Source: Lepeophtheirus salmonis (Eukaryota; Arthropoda; Copepoda; Siphonostomatoida; Caligidae). From it: a stretch of DNA of 64,000 nucleotides. How positions within the stretch are numbered: position 1 is the first letter of the stretch; every line of letters starts with the position of its first letter. The notes below the pieces were generated by a model. That model was not told where the DNA came from. It saw nothing but the letters and a program-made list of their open reading frames with translations, and searched no databases. The position numbers were made by a program, and so were the translations under genes. Positions 1-11,860 of the stretch are shown in pieces. The stretch is from positions 9,035,940-9,099,939 of the forward strand of contig NC_052131.2 of assembly GCF_016086655.4 (NCBI RefSeq). Direction: 5' to 3'.

Positions 1-225
1 TTCTGTTTTCTCAGGATTAATCAGGGCTTTACACCGACGGGATATTCTTTAAGTTAATTATTTCATAATGTAAGCTTTATATAATTATACTTGGTGTTAA
101 GATCAAATCGGCGCAGTTTTCAAAAATCTTTAAACTGTCACTGGGGACCTATTTTTGAACGAATTTACTTGGAAATTTAATTTAGTTTCACATATGAATC
201 ATTAAGAAGAGGTCCTTCAACGTTT

Positions 226-603
226 TTGCATCTATTATCAACCTTTCTCCTTGGTATGGACCCAAAAAGAAGAGCAGTCGTTGACGAGGTAGTTACTAGG
301 CATGTTGGTCATTGTCTCCTTGATGGAGATAATCAGAGAGTTCTTGAAGGTATTATATGTACAATTTGTTTTAGATTAAACGTAGCTCTAGAGAAAATAG
401 TTAATTGGATTAAGACCCAGACTGCTGGGGGGCATATTTCCTTTCTAATAAATTATGGCAGTGCTCATTCAGCCACTTCAGCGACCTGTCTGATAAATGA
501 AAAGGTGCCCAGTCTTATTGCCAGACCCAATGCTGATCTTTGGGGATTTACTAGATCCAAGGGAGCACAATTTTTGTTGTGGACAAAAATCATCATCACG
601 TGA
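226..603 (+). other. Orphan 125-codon ORF, possible repeat remnant
   Basis: An open frame of 125 codons lies in a patch that is clearly less AT-rich than its surroundings. I do not recognise the product. A stretch around residues 72-105 (FLINYGSAHSATSATC, then a proline, an arginine and a DL pair) loosely recalls the C-terminal part of a gypsy-type integrase, but no zinc finger or DDE core is visible before it. The complementary strand also carries a 68-codon frame over 465-671. Either strand, or neither, could be the ancestral coding strand. The frame starts at TTG/ATG codons without a clear Kozak context. It is best read as a decayed repeat or a chance frame. Confidence 0.25.
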
Positions 604-1546
604 CAACATTGTTCCTTCTCTGTAAATTCAAACTTCTTTATATCTGAAGCATATGGAGCTATGAGATACAAAACTTCACTTAAATTTGTCGATAAAAAAT
701 GCGTGCGCCGACAAAAAAAGAAGAAGATAACATCAGACAGCTACATCTTAACAAAATCAACTACACGCCTAAATGGATCTTTACACCTTGCAAATAATTC
801 CTTAAATTAAAAGTAAAATAATGATTGAATCATTTTTGAACCATTGTGATATTACTGTAAAATAATATCCAATGGTCAATCCTTAGTCTTAAAAAAATAG
901 TACTTTATTGAGCATTCCAACACTACTCCTAAACGAGGTTTCAGAACTTTGCAAGTTTGTCTTACTTCAGCAAAGAGTGGAATTATTTTTAAATCCACCG
1001 ATTTTGATTTGATTAAAAGTGTACTTAACATATCAAAAATTTATTAAATTAATGTTTTCCAGCAAGTCAATACATGTATATATTAATTAAAATACACAGA
1101 AATAGTTTTTTTTGTTGGTCAAACTAGTTAAGATACTTAAGTGCGATCATTTTAATACAAGCAGTATGCGAAGTGAGGTGATATACCCAAACATGGAAAT
1201 CCCATAAAAATAAGATGATCTCAAATTACAAGCCCTTGAGCATTTTGAAAATATATGTTAATATTGTTTTAGGGGCATATCAACTGTTGATCTTTGAGTT
1301 TGAATAAGATAACGCAAACTAAATACTACTGCTGTTCTGTGTTAAACATTCCATTCTACATATTGAAGATGGCTCTGTTTTATGGATTAATTTATTAAAA
1401 AAATGGTATATATAAATTATGCTTAAGGAAACATCACAATGTTTGAAATGATAGAGTTTTACTACAACATATTTTCATAATTTAAACTATACTTATTTTT
1501 TTTTGGCGGTTGCTCCTCCTTTTTTCTTCCATTTTCACTCCTGCTG

Positions 1547-1614
1547 CTACGCTACATGTAGTTGATGCTGGTTATTGCCGTAGAAAAGGAGAGTCTGATC
1601 ATCCTGAGTGCCAT
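1547..1614 (-). CDS. Candidate terminal coding exon, unknown protein
   Basis: On the minus strand a pyrimidine-rich tract ending in TTTTCTCTTTAG is followed by a short frame reading DGTQDDQTLLFYGNNQHQLH, then VA and a TAG stop at 1547-1549. The first D uses the last base of the acceptor or of an upstream exon. Base composition is balanced, unlike the flanks, and AATAAA-type signals occur downstream on this strand near 1390. I do not recognise the protein. No partner exon could be joined with confidence, so this may be a chance acceptor next to a short open frame, or the last exon of a gene that begins at higher coordinates. Confidence 0.28.
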
Positions 1615-2936
1615 CTAAAGAGAAAAATATGAAGTAATACTGTAAGACCCTAAGTATATACAAGTAAATAACATAAAACTGAATAAAATACTTAATTAGT
1701 TACAGAATAAAATATATGTTCATAGAAAAAAACCTTTTTTTTGTTGAGGGTCGGATCAGGTTACATTGTTAACAATAAAAGGACACTCCGCTTATAAATA
1801 AATCTACTCTTACACTATCAAGGATAATGGTAAAAATCAGGAAAATAAGAACTGAGGAAATAATTGCCAGATCAACTTAAAATAATTTTTTTTTCTCTAA
1901 GTATAAAAATTAATCTTAAATTTAACTGTGTTTATTAAATTATAAATTGTGCTGAATGGCACCCAGTCACCATTTAAACCTTTTTTTAGTAAATTGGGAT
2001 TTTATGCACCCGAAAATTTATTAAATTGCTTACAATTTGTTTAAAAAATATTTTAATCTGAGAAATTTAAATATACTCCTTAAACATCTTAAAGAATAAA
2101 TGTACCTTTTGTTGTTGTGAAAATGTATTTCCTTGGAATTATTCACAAATTTTTCAATTTTTAACCAAGCTTTAGTGAATTTAATTATTTTTTTCATTTT
2201 AGTTGTTCATTAGCTTTGTTTGTTTTCCTTTTTTCAAATGAAAGTACACACGTAGCTATATGTGTTAGTATCAGCTGTAATTCTATATATTACACCCAAT
2301 CTCATTAAATTGCATAGAAGTTTTTATCGACGATGAAATTATATTATTTCAACCATAATAATTACAAATCATTTCTTTGTAATTATCTCTTAATTATTCA
2401 TAAAATCTAATATTAATTTTTGTTATTTTGAGTCTATTTCAACTCTGAATCTCAAAATAAAATTCGTTTAATATTTGAGTCAACAGTGTGTTCACTAATG
2501 GAGGGTTAAGATATAAGAGCTATACAGACGATATTAAAAATTGTTGACACCTTCCCGTTTCAGATTTTTACATACGCCTGATATTTCTCTCCACACATTG
2601 TAATATTGATATTAAATAACTTATATATTTACTAACATTAGTACCTATCATTGACCGGAGTTGTTAGGTGTCAACAAGCATACAAATTTTGCTTTAATAA
2701 TATGTATGATAAGTCCCCAACCAATCTTTGTTTTTACTTAAGGAGTACAATTACAACTAACCACTCACTCAAAACTTAGACGTTCTTTCTTTTCCCCCCT
2801 TTATACTGTATTGGTGTATGATATACATCAGGGACCCCTACATGAAGTTAACTCAATATTTTTTTTTTTCATACGTGCATAAATTAGTTTTTACTCATCA
2901 GCATGTCTCTCAAATTGAATTTATGTTACCATTTAA

Positions 2937-4520
2937 CCCGTTTCACATCGACGGGACACTGGTGTCTCATATTTTGATTAGGGAATCATTTCTTTATTTT
3001 TCATGATATTTAATATGTTTTAAATTATTAGAAAGCGTAATAAAAGATCTCTAAAGTTTATAAAAAACATTTTATCATATTCGTCCTGTATAAGTCTTGA
3101 AACTTTGTCATTTTTTTGAATTCGATAAAATGAATTGTACCCATCATATGCTTTTCATTTATGGATAATTACATTTTTTTATTTCTTGTTTAATATTTGT
3201 CTAGTATAAGGAGTAATGGTTGAAAACTTTGATATGTTTTGATGAAAAGTACAAATATTATGGTAGTTTAAAGTTTTTGAGACACTGGTATCCCTCTGGG
3301 TTTGAAATGTTTGTTTTTTTTCTCTTTTTATTAAATTTTAAATTTGTTCAGGTTGAGAGCTGTATCTAAAGTTTTTATGCTTTTAGAGTATTCATATTAC
3401 TCTGCTTTTTATTAGTAGACAGATTAGCAAGTAATGCATCTACATAAAATATTTTTTATAATACTTTGTAGAGTTGTTTATAAATGGAAATAATACATAA
3501 AAAAATATTTTTACCTTTTTAGTAGGACTATTTGTGACCAAATTTATAGTATTTTAGACAAAGTCAACACTGTTGATGAAAAGGATATTGACAACAATTT
3601 ATTATTTGACTCTTATACTTAAGCAATAGCTGATGAAGATATTATAACAGAAAATAATACATAATATACTTCTTTGACTCCTGAAGCCAACGTTCAAGTT
3701 GTTATTGTGATACTTCGAAATTTTCACTTAGATGATAATCTCAAAGATGATAAGAGTGATAAATAAAGTAGAACCAATGAAAGTCTATCCGAACGAAAGG
3801 TTCACAATTTTTTTGTCCTACAATTGTAAAGCTCTAGACTAAAGGCATGGAAAAGTAAATCTTATGGATCAAAAAACTACTTCATAACACTAAGATGTAG
3901 TTATCAACACGATTTTATCTAAGAATCCTTCTCGATCTTCAAGGTATGGTATGTGCAAATAGCCTTAACGCTTATATAATTAAATATCCGAAGAAAGTAT
4001 CGCTTCTTGACTTCAAATTTGTAATTGACAAGAGTCTAATTAAACATTATGAAGGGCGTAAGAGGGAACTCAATCGTCCACACCAACGAAAGGAAAAAAT
4101 GTATCTGTTATAATGGACAATAATAGTCCCACTACTACACAAAGTACTAGAAATTAGAAACCTTACGAAGTACCATCTGATTAAAATGTTTTTATATTTT
4201 AATATTTTGGTTCTGATAAAAAATTGACATCTTATTTCTTAAGCATATGTACATTACACATATGTATATTATGCATAAATGAATATGATTACTACTAAAT
4301 TTTTGCAGAATAAACTCTTTTGACTTAAACATACATAATTCCTTTTTCAATAAATTACACAAAGAAAGAAAAAGAAAATAAGGAAAAAGAAAGCTATTAC
4401 CAATCAATTTTTGAAAAATAATCCCTTTTTTGATAAATTTAACAACTTTTTTTCTTTTTAATCAAACTAATAGCATGTGATTTACATATTTATATACCTA
4501 CCCATTAAAATATACGGGTC
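2937..4520 (+). mobile_element. Degenerate piggyBac-like transposon
   Basis: A TTAA at 2933-2936 is followed directly by CCCG, the layout expected at a piggyBac 5' end (TTAA target, C-rich tip). Just inside is GGGACACTGGTGTCTCA (2953-2969), and TGAGACACTGGTATCCC at 3278-3294 matches its reverse complement at 14 of 17 positions, like a subterminal inverted repeat. The transposase remnant (3555-4113) lies in the correct orientation. The right end is not clear: a CGGG followed by TTACTTAA near 4513-4528 is the best candidate. The span is short for an autonomous piggyBac, so internal loss is likely. The family assignment rests mainly on the transposase C-terminus. Confidence 0.5.
3555..4113 (+). 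pseudogene. piggyBac-like transposase remnant
   Basis: This would encode the cut-and-paste DDD transposase of piggyBac elements. The open 60-codon stretch 3931-4113 reads LDLQGMVCANSLNAYIIKY, then PKKVSLLDFKFVIDKSLI, then an RKR-containing basic tail. It matches the family's C-terminal pattern (an NAYI motif, then LLDF...V..SLI) that precedes the cysteine-rich tail. Upstream, 3555-3620 reads as an acidic segment (VNTVDEKDIDNNLLFDSYT, then stop), typical of the family N-terminus. A MDQKT segment near 3865 recalls the D-x-x-DQ region. Several stops and frameshifts separate the pieces, and the catalytic core is largely missing. It is a pseudogene. Confidence 0.55.
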
Positions 4521-4529
4521 TTACTTAAA

Positions 4530-5770
4530 CACTTTTGATCTAAGACGGCTCTTTTAGAAACCATTATGAAATATTAATTTGCTTCCTATTTCAGTACATT
4601 CGCCATGTTGAGTAATTTTTTCTGTGATTAAGGAATTTTAGTAAGTTATCGTTTAATATTATGAAGAGTCTAGAACATTGATTCTCAACAGAAGTAAATA
4701 AATATTTTTATGACGATTATAAAATAAAAGTAAATGTATTTCATGCTGGTATAATTATCCCAAATTGTATTTTCTATGGCATGATTGATATACACTACTC
4801 AATAATCTCGGAAACAAGTGAATCAATTGCTAAGTAATATCTTTGTTTTTATCTCACGCCTTTACATGCACCTCCACACTAAATTATTCAATAGTAAAAT
4901 AGGTCCCAACGACCGATTTCAGGGCTCTTATATATATATTTAATAAGGAAACGAGTTTGTTTTCTCTCAAATGAATGTGGCGCTAAATAAATATGGCACA
5001 AAACTCACTCATGAGTACTTGGATAAGATAAATGGGATTGTCACAACTAGACTCAATGCAAAACTTAAAAAGATAGCTCAGAATGTATGAGCAAATTACA
5101 TTGCATTAGAGTTTTAGGTACAAATGAAAATATTCGAATGTCAATTATATTTATCTTGTTTATATCATATCTTGTCCAATTAATATTAAAGCCAATATTT
5201 CGTTAGTGTTGCCAGCTAGATGATCTTTTCATCTCATTTTGACTAATACACTAACAATATTGAATACCCAAGGTATATAAGTATCAATAAAGCGGAAGAC
5301 GCCTATCAAGGTCTGTTTTAACATATCCACCTCAAAAAAAGATATCTTGATTAGTATTTTTAATGGAGACCAACAAAAACCCTTTTATCCAGCATATATT
5401 TTACATTTAGTGGTATGAATGTTTTTTGTTTTATCTCATTTAAATAATTGCCATAAATGAAATTTGTTTCTAAATAATAATGTAATTTAAAATGTATGCA
5501 ACTAAAAAATAAGAAAACAAAAAAATAAAAAAAACAATGGCTGTAGAATTATCAAAATTTTGGAAAAATGTTTTAGTTGTGTTTAATTTTTGATGTAAAA
5601 TACAGATTAAACGGGATATTACAGAAAGTGTAAAACAAACTTTTATAATTTTTTTTTTAAGGGGTTTCCGATGCTTATAAATAGTCTGCAATTTCTGCCG
5701 ATTACCTCTTAATCCAACACTCCCAAAAATATGTCAGTTCTTATTGATTCATATACTTTTAAGGAATTAA
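4530..5770. other. AT-rich interval without supported genes
   Basis: This stretch holds only short chance frames, poly-A/T runs and TA-rich low complexity. No exon, tRNA or inverted-repeat pair was convincing here. Confidence 0.5.
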
Positions 5771-5774
5771 TATA

Positions 5775-7072
5775 CAGGGGTGACCAACAGTCTTAATTAT
5801 TTTTAAATTTTATGTATTGAGTGATAGATTTATCAAAGAGAAAAACACTCTGACAAAATATTTTAGAAAATTTATTAAATTTTTTTCCATAATTTTTTAA
5901 AATATCCAATATAACTGCCTCCTTCATCGACAAACACCCTTAGACATGATTGAAATGCTTCACATGCTGCATGCACCGTAGATTGGTGAGTTTCGCCCAT
6001 TCCATCTGAATTCAGTCATGGAGATTTTCCAGATTTAAATAGACAAGTGTTTACCTTCGACTCGAAATAACCCTACACGAAGTAGTCAAGGGGGTTAAGA
6101 TCTGGACTCGAAGGTGTCACAAACATCCGTCCAAAAAAACAAACATTTGCTTTAAACCACTCTTGGCATTGACCGCTGGTATGTATTAAAGGCTCCATCT
6201 TGCTGAAAGGTCACCTTAATCGATTTAGATGAGTTGGTTTTAAACCAGGGAAGGACAGCAGGCTCCAAAACATATGCAATGTAGTCACCCGTCTTCATAC
6301 GGAGGCCTTCCGCAATAAAAAGAAAAGGAAGCTTATCTCCTTTACTTCAAATCCCTCTCCATACGAAAAGGGATCCATTATTAACCTGTTTTGGAATTGT
6401 TTTTTGGTCTAAGGATACATCTTTTGATGATGAAGCTAAAATTCTGTCGTTTGGACGGTTGAACTTTTGATCCAGGTACCATATCTCTGCATCCGAAAAG
6501 ACAATATTTTCTCACCACGTGCAAAGTTATAACATCTAGTTACTTCTTTGAATCCCTTATTATACGCAAGTCTTTTGCAAGATTCTGAACGTAATGAAAC
6601 TTCAAAAAACCCATCCCTATGTCCTTCTGGATGATTAGATTTATCAAAGTCCTCGATACGTTGATCTACTTAGCCATTTTGCCATTGATCTGTTGGGATA
6701 TTGTTAATTTAACTTTCCGGAAGTTATTGCGGTTCCAAGCAGACTTTGGGTGCCCACTTCTTGGTTTATCATCAACGTTTCTAGTATTTCAAATCTTGTT
6801 AACGTTCTATTTAACAGAGCTAAGACTGATTTTAAGTCTCAAAATCTGATAAATTTTAAGGGATGATTTACCAGCACGACTAAGCTCTCTACTGTTTTTC
6901 TTAGATGATGCATATTGACTGATAAAAATATCTTTAATGGTCATCTTTTTATATCAGAAGAGAGGTATTGAACTTAGATTGCATAATAACAATTCAGATT
7001 GCAGTTAGTATACTTTACCGCCAAAATTTTGAACTCCAAATCTAAGATATTTAAGACTTTTGGACACCCCTG
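5775..7072 (-). mobile_element. Mariner-like element, near full length
   Basis: This is the best preserved transposon in the window. The left tip CAGGGGTGACCAACAGTCTTA starts at 5775, and the right tip, read from 7072 on the minus strand, is CAGGGGTGTCCAAAAGTCTTA. These near-identical inverted repeats are flanked by TA at 5773-5774 and 7073-7074, the target duplication typical of Tc1/mariner. The 1298-bp length fits a single-ORF element. Its transposase runs right to left and is broken by several stops and frameshifts. Confidence 0.85.
5876..6944 (-). pseudogene. Mariner-family transposase pseudogene
   Basis: The decayed frame starts at an ATG at 6944-6942 (MTIKDIFISQYASSKKNSRE) and runs to a double stop near 5876, about 356 codons, which is normal for mariner transposases. 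A basic helix-turn-helix-like N-terminus is followed by the first catalytic aspartate in FSDAE (about 6500; the family usually has FSDEK), the second in FQQDGA (6197-6199) and the third in PSSPDLNPLDYF (6100-6102). About 31 codons separate the last two, so an indel is likely. The conserved W after LDYF is a TAG stop. Frameshifts lie between the second and third motifs and in the N-terminal half. It cannot encode an active enzyme. Confidence 0.85.
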
Positions 7073-7074
7073 TA

Positions 7075-8090
7075 TCATACATACTACCATGATACTTTTT
7101 GCCATCTTTGTTCCTTTCTTTTTATGGATTGCAAAAAATAAATAAAGGAAGGAAAGAGAATGGGAGAGTATTTAGTTGGCTTTTAAAGTAAAATGTTGCC
7201 TTTTATATATGTAATGTTATGATTCTTTATTTGATGTTCATTTAATGTTTATGACTGCAATTACTATTAATTCCCTGCTTTCTATTTGCTATTTTTCATA
7301 TATTCACCATTATCAAAGTCTACATACATAATATACACTATGATTGTATAAGCAAGCAGTGGTGCTTAATTAAAATATCAGAACTTTTACCTTGTATATA
7401 TATGAAGTTATGTAAATATTACTTTATGTACTGTGACTTAAAAAAAAAAAGAAGTGTGCCAAAAATCATTTTACTTCACAGTTTTTTATTTAAATGTAAT
7501 GACCATTTTCTCCTTAAATAACATTGCAATCGACCTTTTAATAAAAGTTTTTGGTAGGTAGAATTTAATATTTTGAAATCATACCATGATCATACTGAAA
7601 TATTTTTGAAGGTAAAGGCAGGAGTTGAAGCAGTTTTTTTTATATTGGAAAATACATATATCCTTTGTTCATCAACAAACTAATCGAATCTTCCTTGACA
7701 ATATATATTGGGACAATTATTCCAGATCACCCAACATAATTCCTTTATTTATTACTTTTTTAATATACTTTGCTAAGTGTTTTTCATAGGATTTGATGAA
7801 GCTGATATTTTTTTTCCATTTCCCAACTTTAATTTGCATTTTGGAATCCACTAAAATACTAGACTTTTTAGTGATATTCTGCATTTACCATAATATAATT
7901 GACTTCATTTTCATAGCAAGAAAGTTATTAGACAGCAAACCATAGTTTTGTCGTTCTATAAAACTCTCCTTATTTAAAAAGGCTTTTTTGACTACTTTTC
8001 TCTTATAAATTACTCTCAAATCCATTATTAGTTCTGTTTTGTTGTGAATGGAGTTTGTAGTAGCAAAGTTATTTATCGCTATTTTTTAAT
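7075..8090. other. AT-rich interval without supported genes
   Basis: I see low-complexity A/T tracts only. No coding exon, transposon terminus or structured RNA could be supported. Confidence 0.45.
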
Positions 8091-8093
8091 GTA

Positions 8094-8214
8094 ACGAGTG
8101 ATCCATTAAAATCTGAACACTTTGAATTTTAAACTTGAACAAGATATGATATATTCATTAACTAATGAATTACTAATGAATTAGAAAGTGTTCTGATTTC
8201 AATGGACCACCTGC
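8094..8214. mobile_element. 121-bp mariner-derived MITE
   Basis: Both ends carry the same inverted repeat. The left end reads TGATCCATTAAAATCTGAAC followed by ACTTT. The right end on the minus strand reads TGGTCCATTGAAATCAGAAC followed by ACTTT. TA dinucleotides flank it at 8092-8093 and 8215-8216. The right terminus continues into CTAATTCA and TTAATGAA blocks that also occur just inside the 5' end of the larger mariner at 55883. There is no coding capacity, so it would have been mobilised in trans by that family's transposase. Confidence 0.75.
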
Positions 8215-8219
8215 TAAAA

Positions 8220-9745
8220 AAAAACAATTAAAAAAGCTAGTGTACAATGTTACGAGAGCGTTAACAAAACTAAAAACATTATTTAATTATTACAGAGATG
8301 TAGTTAATGAATCCCAAAGAAGAAACAAAGCTTTTAATAGTTTTAGTCTTTAATATATGTATATAGAAATATATTTATAGTAAAATGCAGTTAAATAGAC
8401 TATATAAATGTCAAATTTAACAAAAGTTAGTATGTAAAAACGGATAATTACTCATAAATAGGGGTATATCAAATGTTTTCATCTGCATCCCTATGGGTGC
8501 TGAAAAAAATCTCCATATTATCACTTTCCGATTGTAAATGTAAATAACTTATATTTCTATTTTCCGATTTAACCTTGAAAGCATCATCAGAAGGCAACAG
8601 GGTTAAAGAATATGGTTAAAAAAGAAGAAACCTATATGTATTCCAATTTTTTTTATGTCCCTTTTGACCCTTGCCGTTGAAACCAGTACACTAGTGACGT
8701 ATCAGATATTCATATTTTCCCACCGCAGTGTATTTCTTTAAAGCCGTTAAATAGAATAGACGACGAGTTGGATGTTTTAAAAAGGAATGCCTTAGTAAAA
8801 TAAATAGATGGTATAATTTTTTTTTGAGATTTTTACCTTTTTATTTATAGAAATCGGATTAAAATATGTATAATTAATTTGAAAAAAAACTTAAAAATAA
8901 AGAAATTGAGTTACGCATGTAATTCTTTCAAAGAATTACTACATTTTTCATTAAAAACGTGTAAAGGATCAATTACATTGATGAATGGAACTATACATTT
9001 TATGAAATATGGTCTCCCACAAATCTCTTTTTCTCTTTACATTAACTGTACTTGGCAATTTTGATACTTAGATACATAAAAAATATACAAGTTTTATTAA
9101 AAATAATTATATTTTAATTATATGTCTTTTTTACATTTAATTTCATGGTTTAGCTATAATTATTTTTCATATCATCAAAAACGGAATTTTAATAATATTT
9201 AAGGCCAATGAGCTACCTTATAAGATGTAATTAGGTCCTTAAAATAATGATTTCCATGCTTTTAACATAATAAGCATTGTGAAAAGTGAAGAAACCTAAC
9301 AAAATATCTTTAAAAAAATGATGAACGATTTATAATGGATTATTAAGCAAATCAAAAAATTATTTAATTGGACCTAAAATTCAATTTTATATGATATGCT
9401 ATAAATTTAACATAGCTTTCCCTCATATAATCCTACGTGACATTAAAATAAATGTCACATAAATCAAATTGCTTTGACTTCATTTTATAAGCATATTACA
9501 TTTGGCAATATAAAACAATTATATCGATTTTACATTACATAGGAATATGTGGGAGAAAACAGATAGATAACATATATTTAATAGAAAAAATAAGACTGAA
9601 AAATAAGTAAAATATATATATCTAACATGCAATTAAACTTTATTGAAATTCTATTAAGTTTATGAAAGTGAAATCAAACACGCAATTCTACAACTAAAAA
9701 ACTACACTATTAACAGTTTTTTTAAATCTTTGTATGTTACAATAT
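8220..9745. other. AT-rich interval without supported genes
   Basis: Only short open frames of biased, lysine/asparagine/phenylalanine-rich composition occur, as expected by chance in this base composition. No splice-consistent exons were found. Confidence 0.45.
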
Positions 9746-9747
9746 GT

Positions 9748-10356
9748 AGAATGGTTCTTAAATTTGTGGGTCTGATTTTATAATTTTTGGGAGGTGGACA
9801 TTGTCGAAAAAAGATTAATTTTGTAAAATATGAAGATATATAAAGTTTGAGGCAAAAGGATCATTGTTGAAACGTTGAGCATTGTCTTTCATGTAAGTAA
9901 ACTTAATAATTGTTAGATAAAAAAACATTATTTTATCTAAGTATAGTAAAGTTGGAGATTTAAAAAAAAAAAAAACCAATTTTTTTAAATAATAATCTTT
10001 CAAAAGTTTTTCCAAACTTTCTACTAAAATGATTTTTCTCTTTAAAAAATGATGAATAGAGTACTATTGCACCGTATATAACAACACTTTGTTATTAAAA
10101 AGTTGTTTTTATGAGATACTGCAAATTTTGAAAAATGGTTTATTCTTCTCAAATGTTATGTTCTATTTTGATAAATATTTACTTTTTTGCAGTAAAGTTT
10201 ATACCTTTTTGTAAGGCCTTTTACAACTTTTAAGTTTTGACAAAAAAAATTCAAAATTTTATATATCTGAATATTTTTTTATTCTAAAAAGAACATTTTG
10301 GGTCTATGTTCATGTCCTCCCCAACATTTATCAAATGAAAGTTTAAGAACCAGTCT
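9748..10356. mobile_element. Non-autonomous hAT-like inverted-repeat element
   Basis: The left boundary reads AGAATGGTTCTTAAATTTG and the right boundary, on the minus strand, reads AGACTGGTTCTTAAACTTTC, a clear inverted pair about 610 bp apart. A second shared block (GGGAGGTGGACAT on the left, GGGGAGGACAT on the right) supports a common origin of the ends. The TGGTTCTTAA tip is the kind seen in hAT elements. The interior is AT-rich and non-coding. I could not define a clean 8-bp target duplication, so the superfamily is tentative. Confidence 0.5.
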
Positions 10357-10589
10357 AATGCTACAACTTTTTATCTTCTATGAAAAACAATAAGAAAATG
10401 AATTACATTTTTTTAACTAATACAATATATGTCCCTAAGATATAAATTAAACTCTGTAGAAACCTTTTTCATTAAATAATGGATATTGAAAATAATTATA
10501 GCCTTATTTATATTTTTATTTGTTTGAATAATTAAAAAAATAATAATAATAAGGAATTTTCTTATACACATATTTTCAATTTTATGGAT

Positions 10590-10960
10590 CTTTGGTGCGA
10601 ACCGGTTTACAAACTACTAAACTAAGAAAAACTGGCAAGCTCCGAACCTTTTTTCAAAATAGGTAAAAGAAACCAGTTGCCATACTCTCCTTTCAGTGTC
10701 AGACTCTGACTTTTTACCCCCATTGGCAGAAAATAAATTTCAATTTATTAATTTAGAGAAAAATAACAAACTACATTCTCAACAAAGATTTTTTGCCGCC
10801 CTTCCGTGGATGTTGTCCTAAGTGACCGCCTTCTTGCCTATAACAAAAGGGACAGGACATATATTTTAAAGAAAATGGGATAAGAAAGAACTGTTTACTC
10901 GAGGAACCGAATCCGAACCTCAAAAATTTAAATGAATATTTGTTAAGAATCCGAGACCTT
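10590..10960. repeat. Possible dispersed repeat with GAACC/CCGAACC motifs
   Basis: This patch is more GC-rich than its flanks and holds several related short motifs (GCGAACCGG, CTCCGAACC, GAACCGAATCCGAACC, AATCCGAGACC). No inverted terminal repeat or reading frame was found. It resembles the ends of a dispersed repeat but cannot be classified. Confidence 0.25.
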
Positions 10961-11519
10961 TATATATGTTAATGATCCATTCCCTCATTAATGCATATAT
11001 ATTAAACATAGAAGTATGGAAAATATTAATGTAATTGCTACAGTGTTACAGCTCTTTTTTATGGGTATTTAAACATTATATCACAAATTAGTTTTTAATT
11101 TGTTACGATAACAAATTTGTCTTATAAATATGTCTATGTTTTAAAATATGTCAATGTCTATTTTTAAGATCATAAAGCTTAAGGGAAATCAAGGATAAAC
11201 TCAAAGATGCGTTATTTTTATTAAATATCCTCTCAATTCGTCGAAAATCGTTTTCGACATGTCCCGATCATAAACAAACATAATTATTTCTTAAAAAATT
11301 AAATTACACGCCTCCATTTGTTTTTTTGAAAACATCGTGAAAATAATATTTTAAGACAAATTTTACATTATGAAACTTTCAATTTATGATTACTCTTCTT
11401 ATATTTAGATTTTAAACTTATAACTATTACTAAGTAAATAACTTGTTTGGTTTATCATAGAATGTAATGAAAATACAATGAATTAGTTAAATCATAAATT
11501 AAACATTCGTTTTTTTAAG

Positions 11520-11860
11520 GAGCTTTAAATTAATTCCTCCATTTATTGCCTGAGGAGAGCGAACCAATCGCCCTCGTGGAATTTAATTCTTTTGTATATT
11601 TACCTGTGTGCACGCGTTCACGCCGTGCTCGCCTTAAATCTTTACACTTTTCAATTCTTTTTCTTGTCTTGCGTCTGCTGAGAATAGTGATATATTAATT
11701 CTTTTTTCACGTTATCACTACTCCGGATTCGCATTATTTGTATAAATAACTTGTATATTCTTTACTTTTGCTGTGTATATATTTTTTGTACATTTCTGAT
11801 TGGTTGTGGCCATTAGTTCGGTCGGGGTGTTACTATAGTCAAACATTAATCCATTATTGT
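11520..11860. promoter_or_regulatory. GC-enriched patch, LTR-like or promoter-like
   Basis: The segment is clearly richer in CpG than its surroundings (GCACGCGTTCACGCCGTGCTCGCC near 11610-11634). It carries a CCAAT context on the plus strand (GAACCAATCGCCCTC), a TATAAATAA box near 11740 and a GTTACTA end near 11830. Read on the minus strand it would start TAGTAACACCCCGACCG and reach AATAAA near 11540, an arrangement compatible with a solo LTR. No direct-repeat partner or coding region is adjacent, so a host promoter is an equally open reading. Confidence 0.22.
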
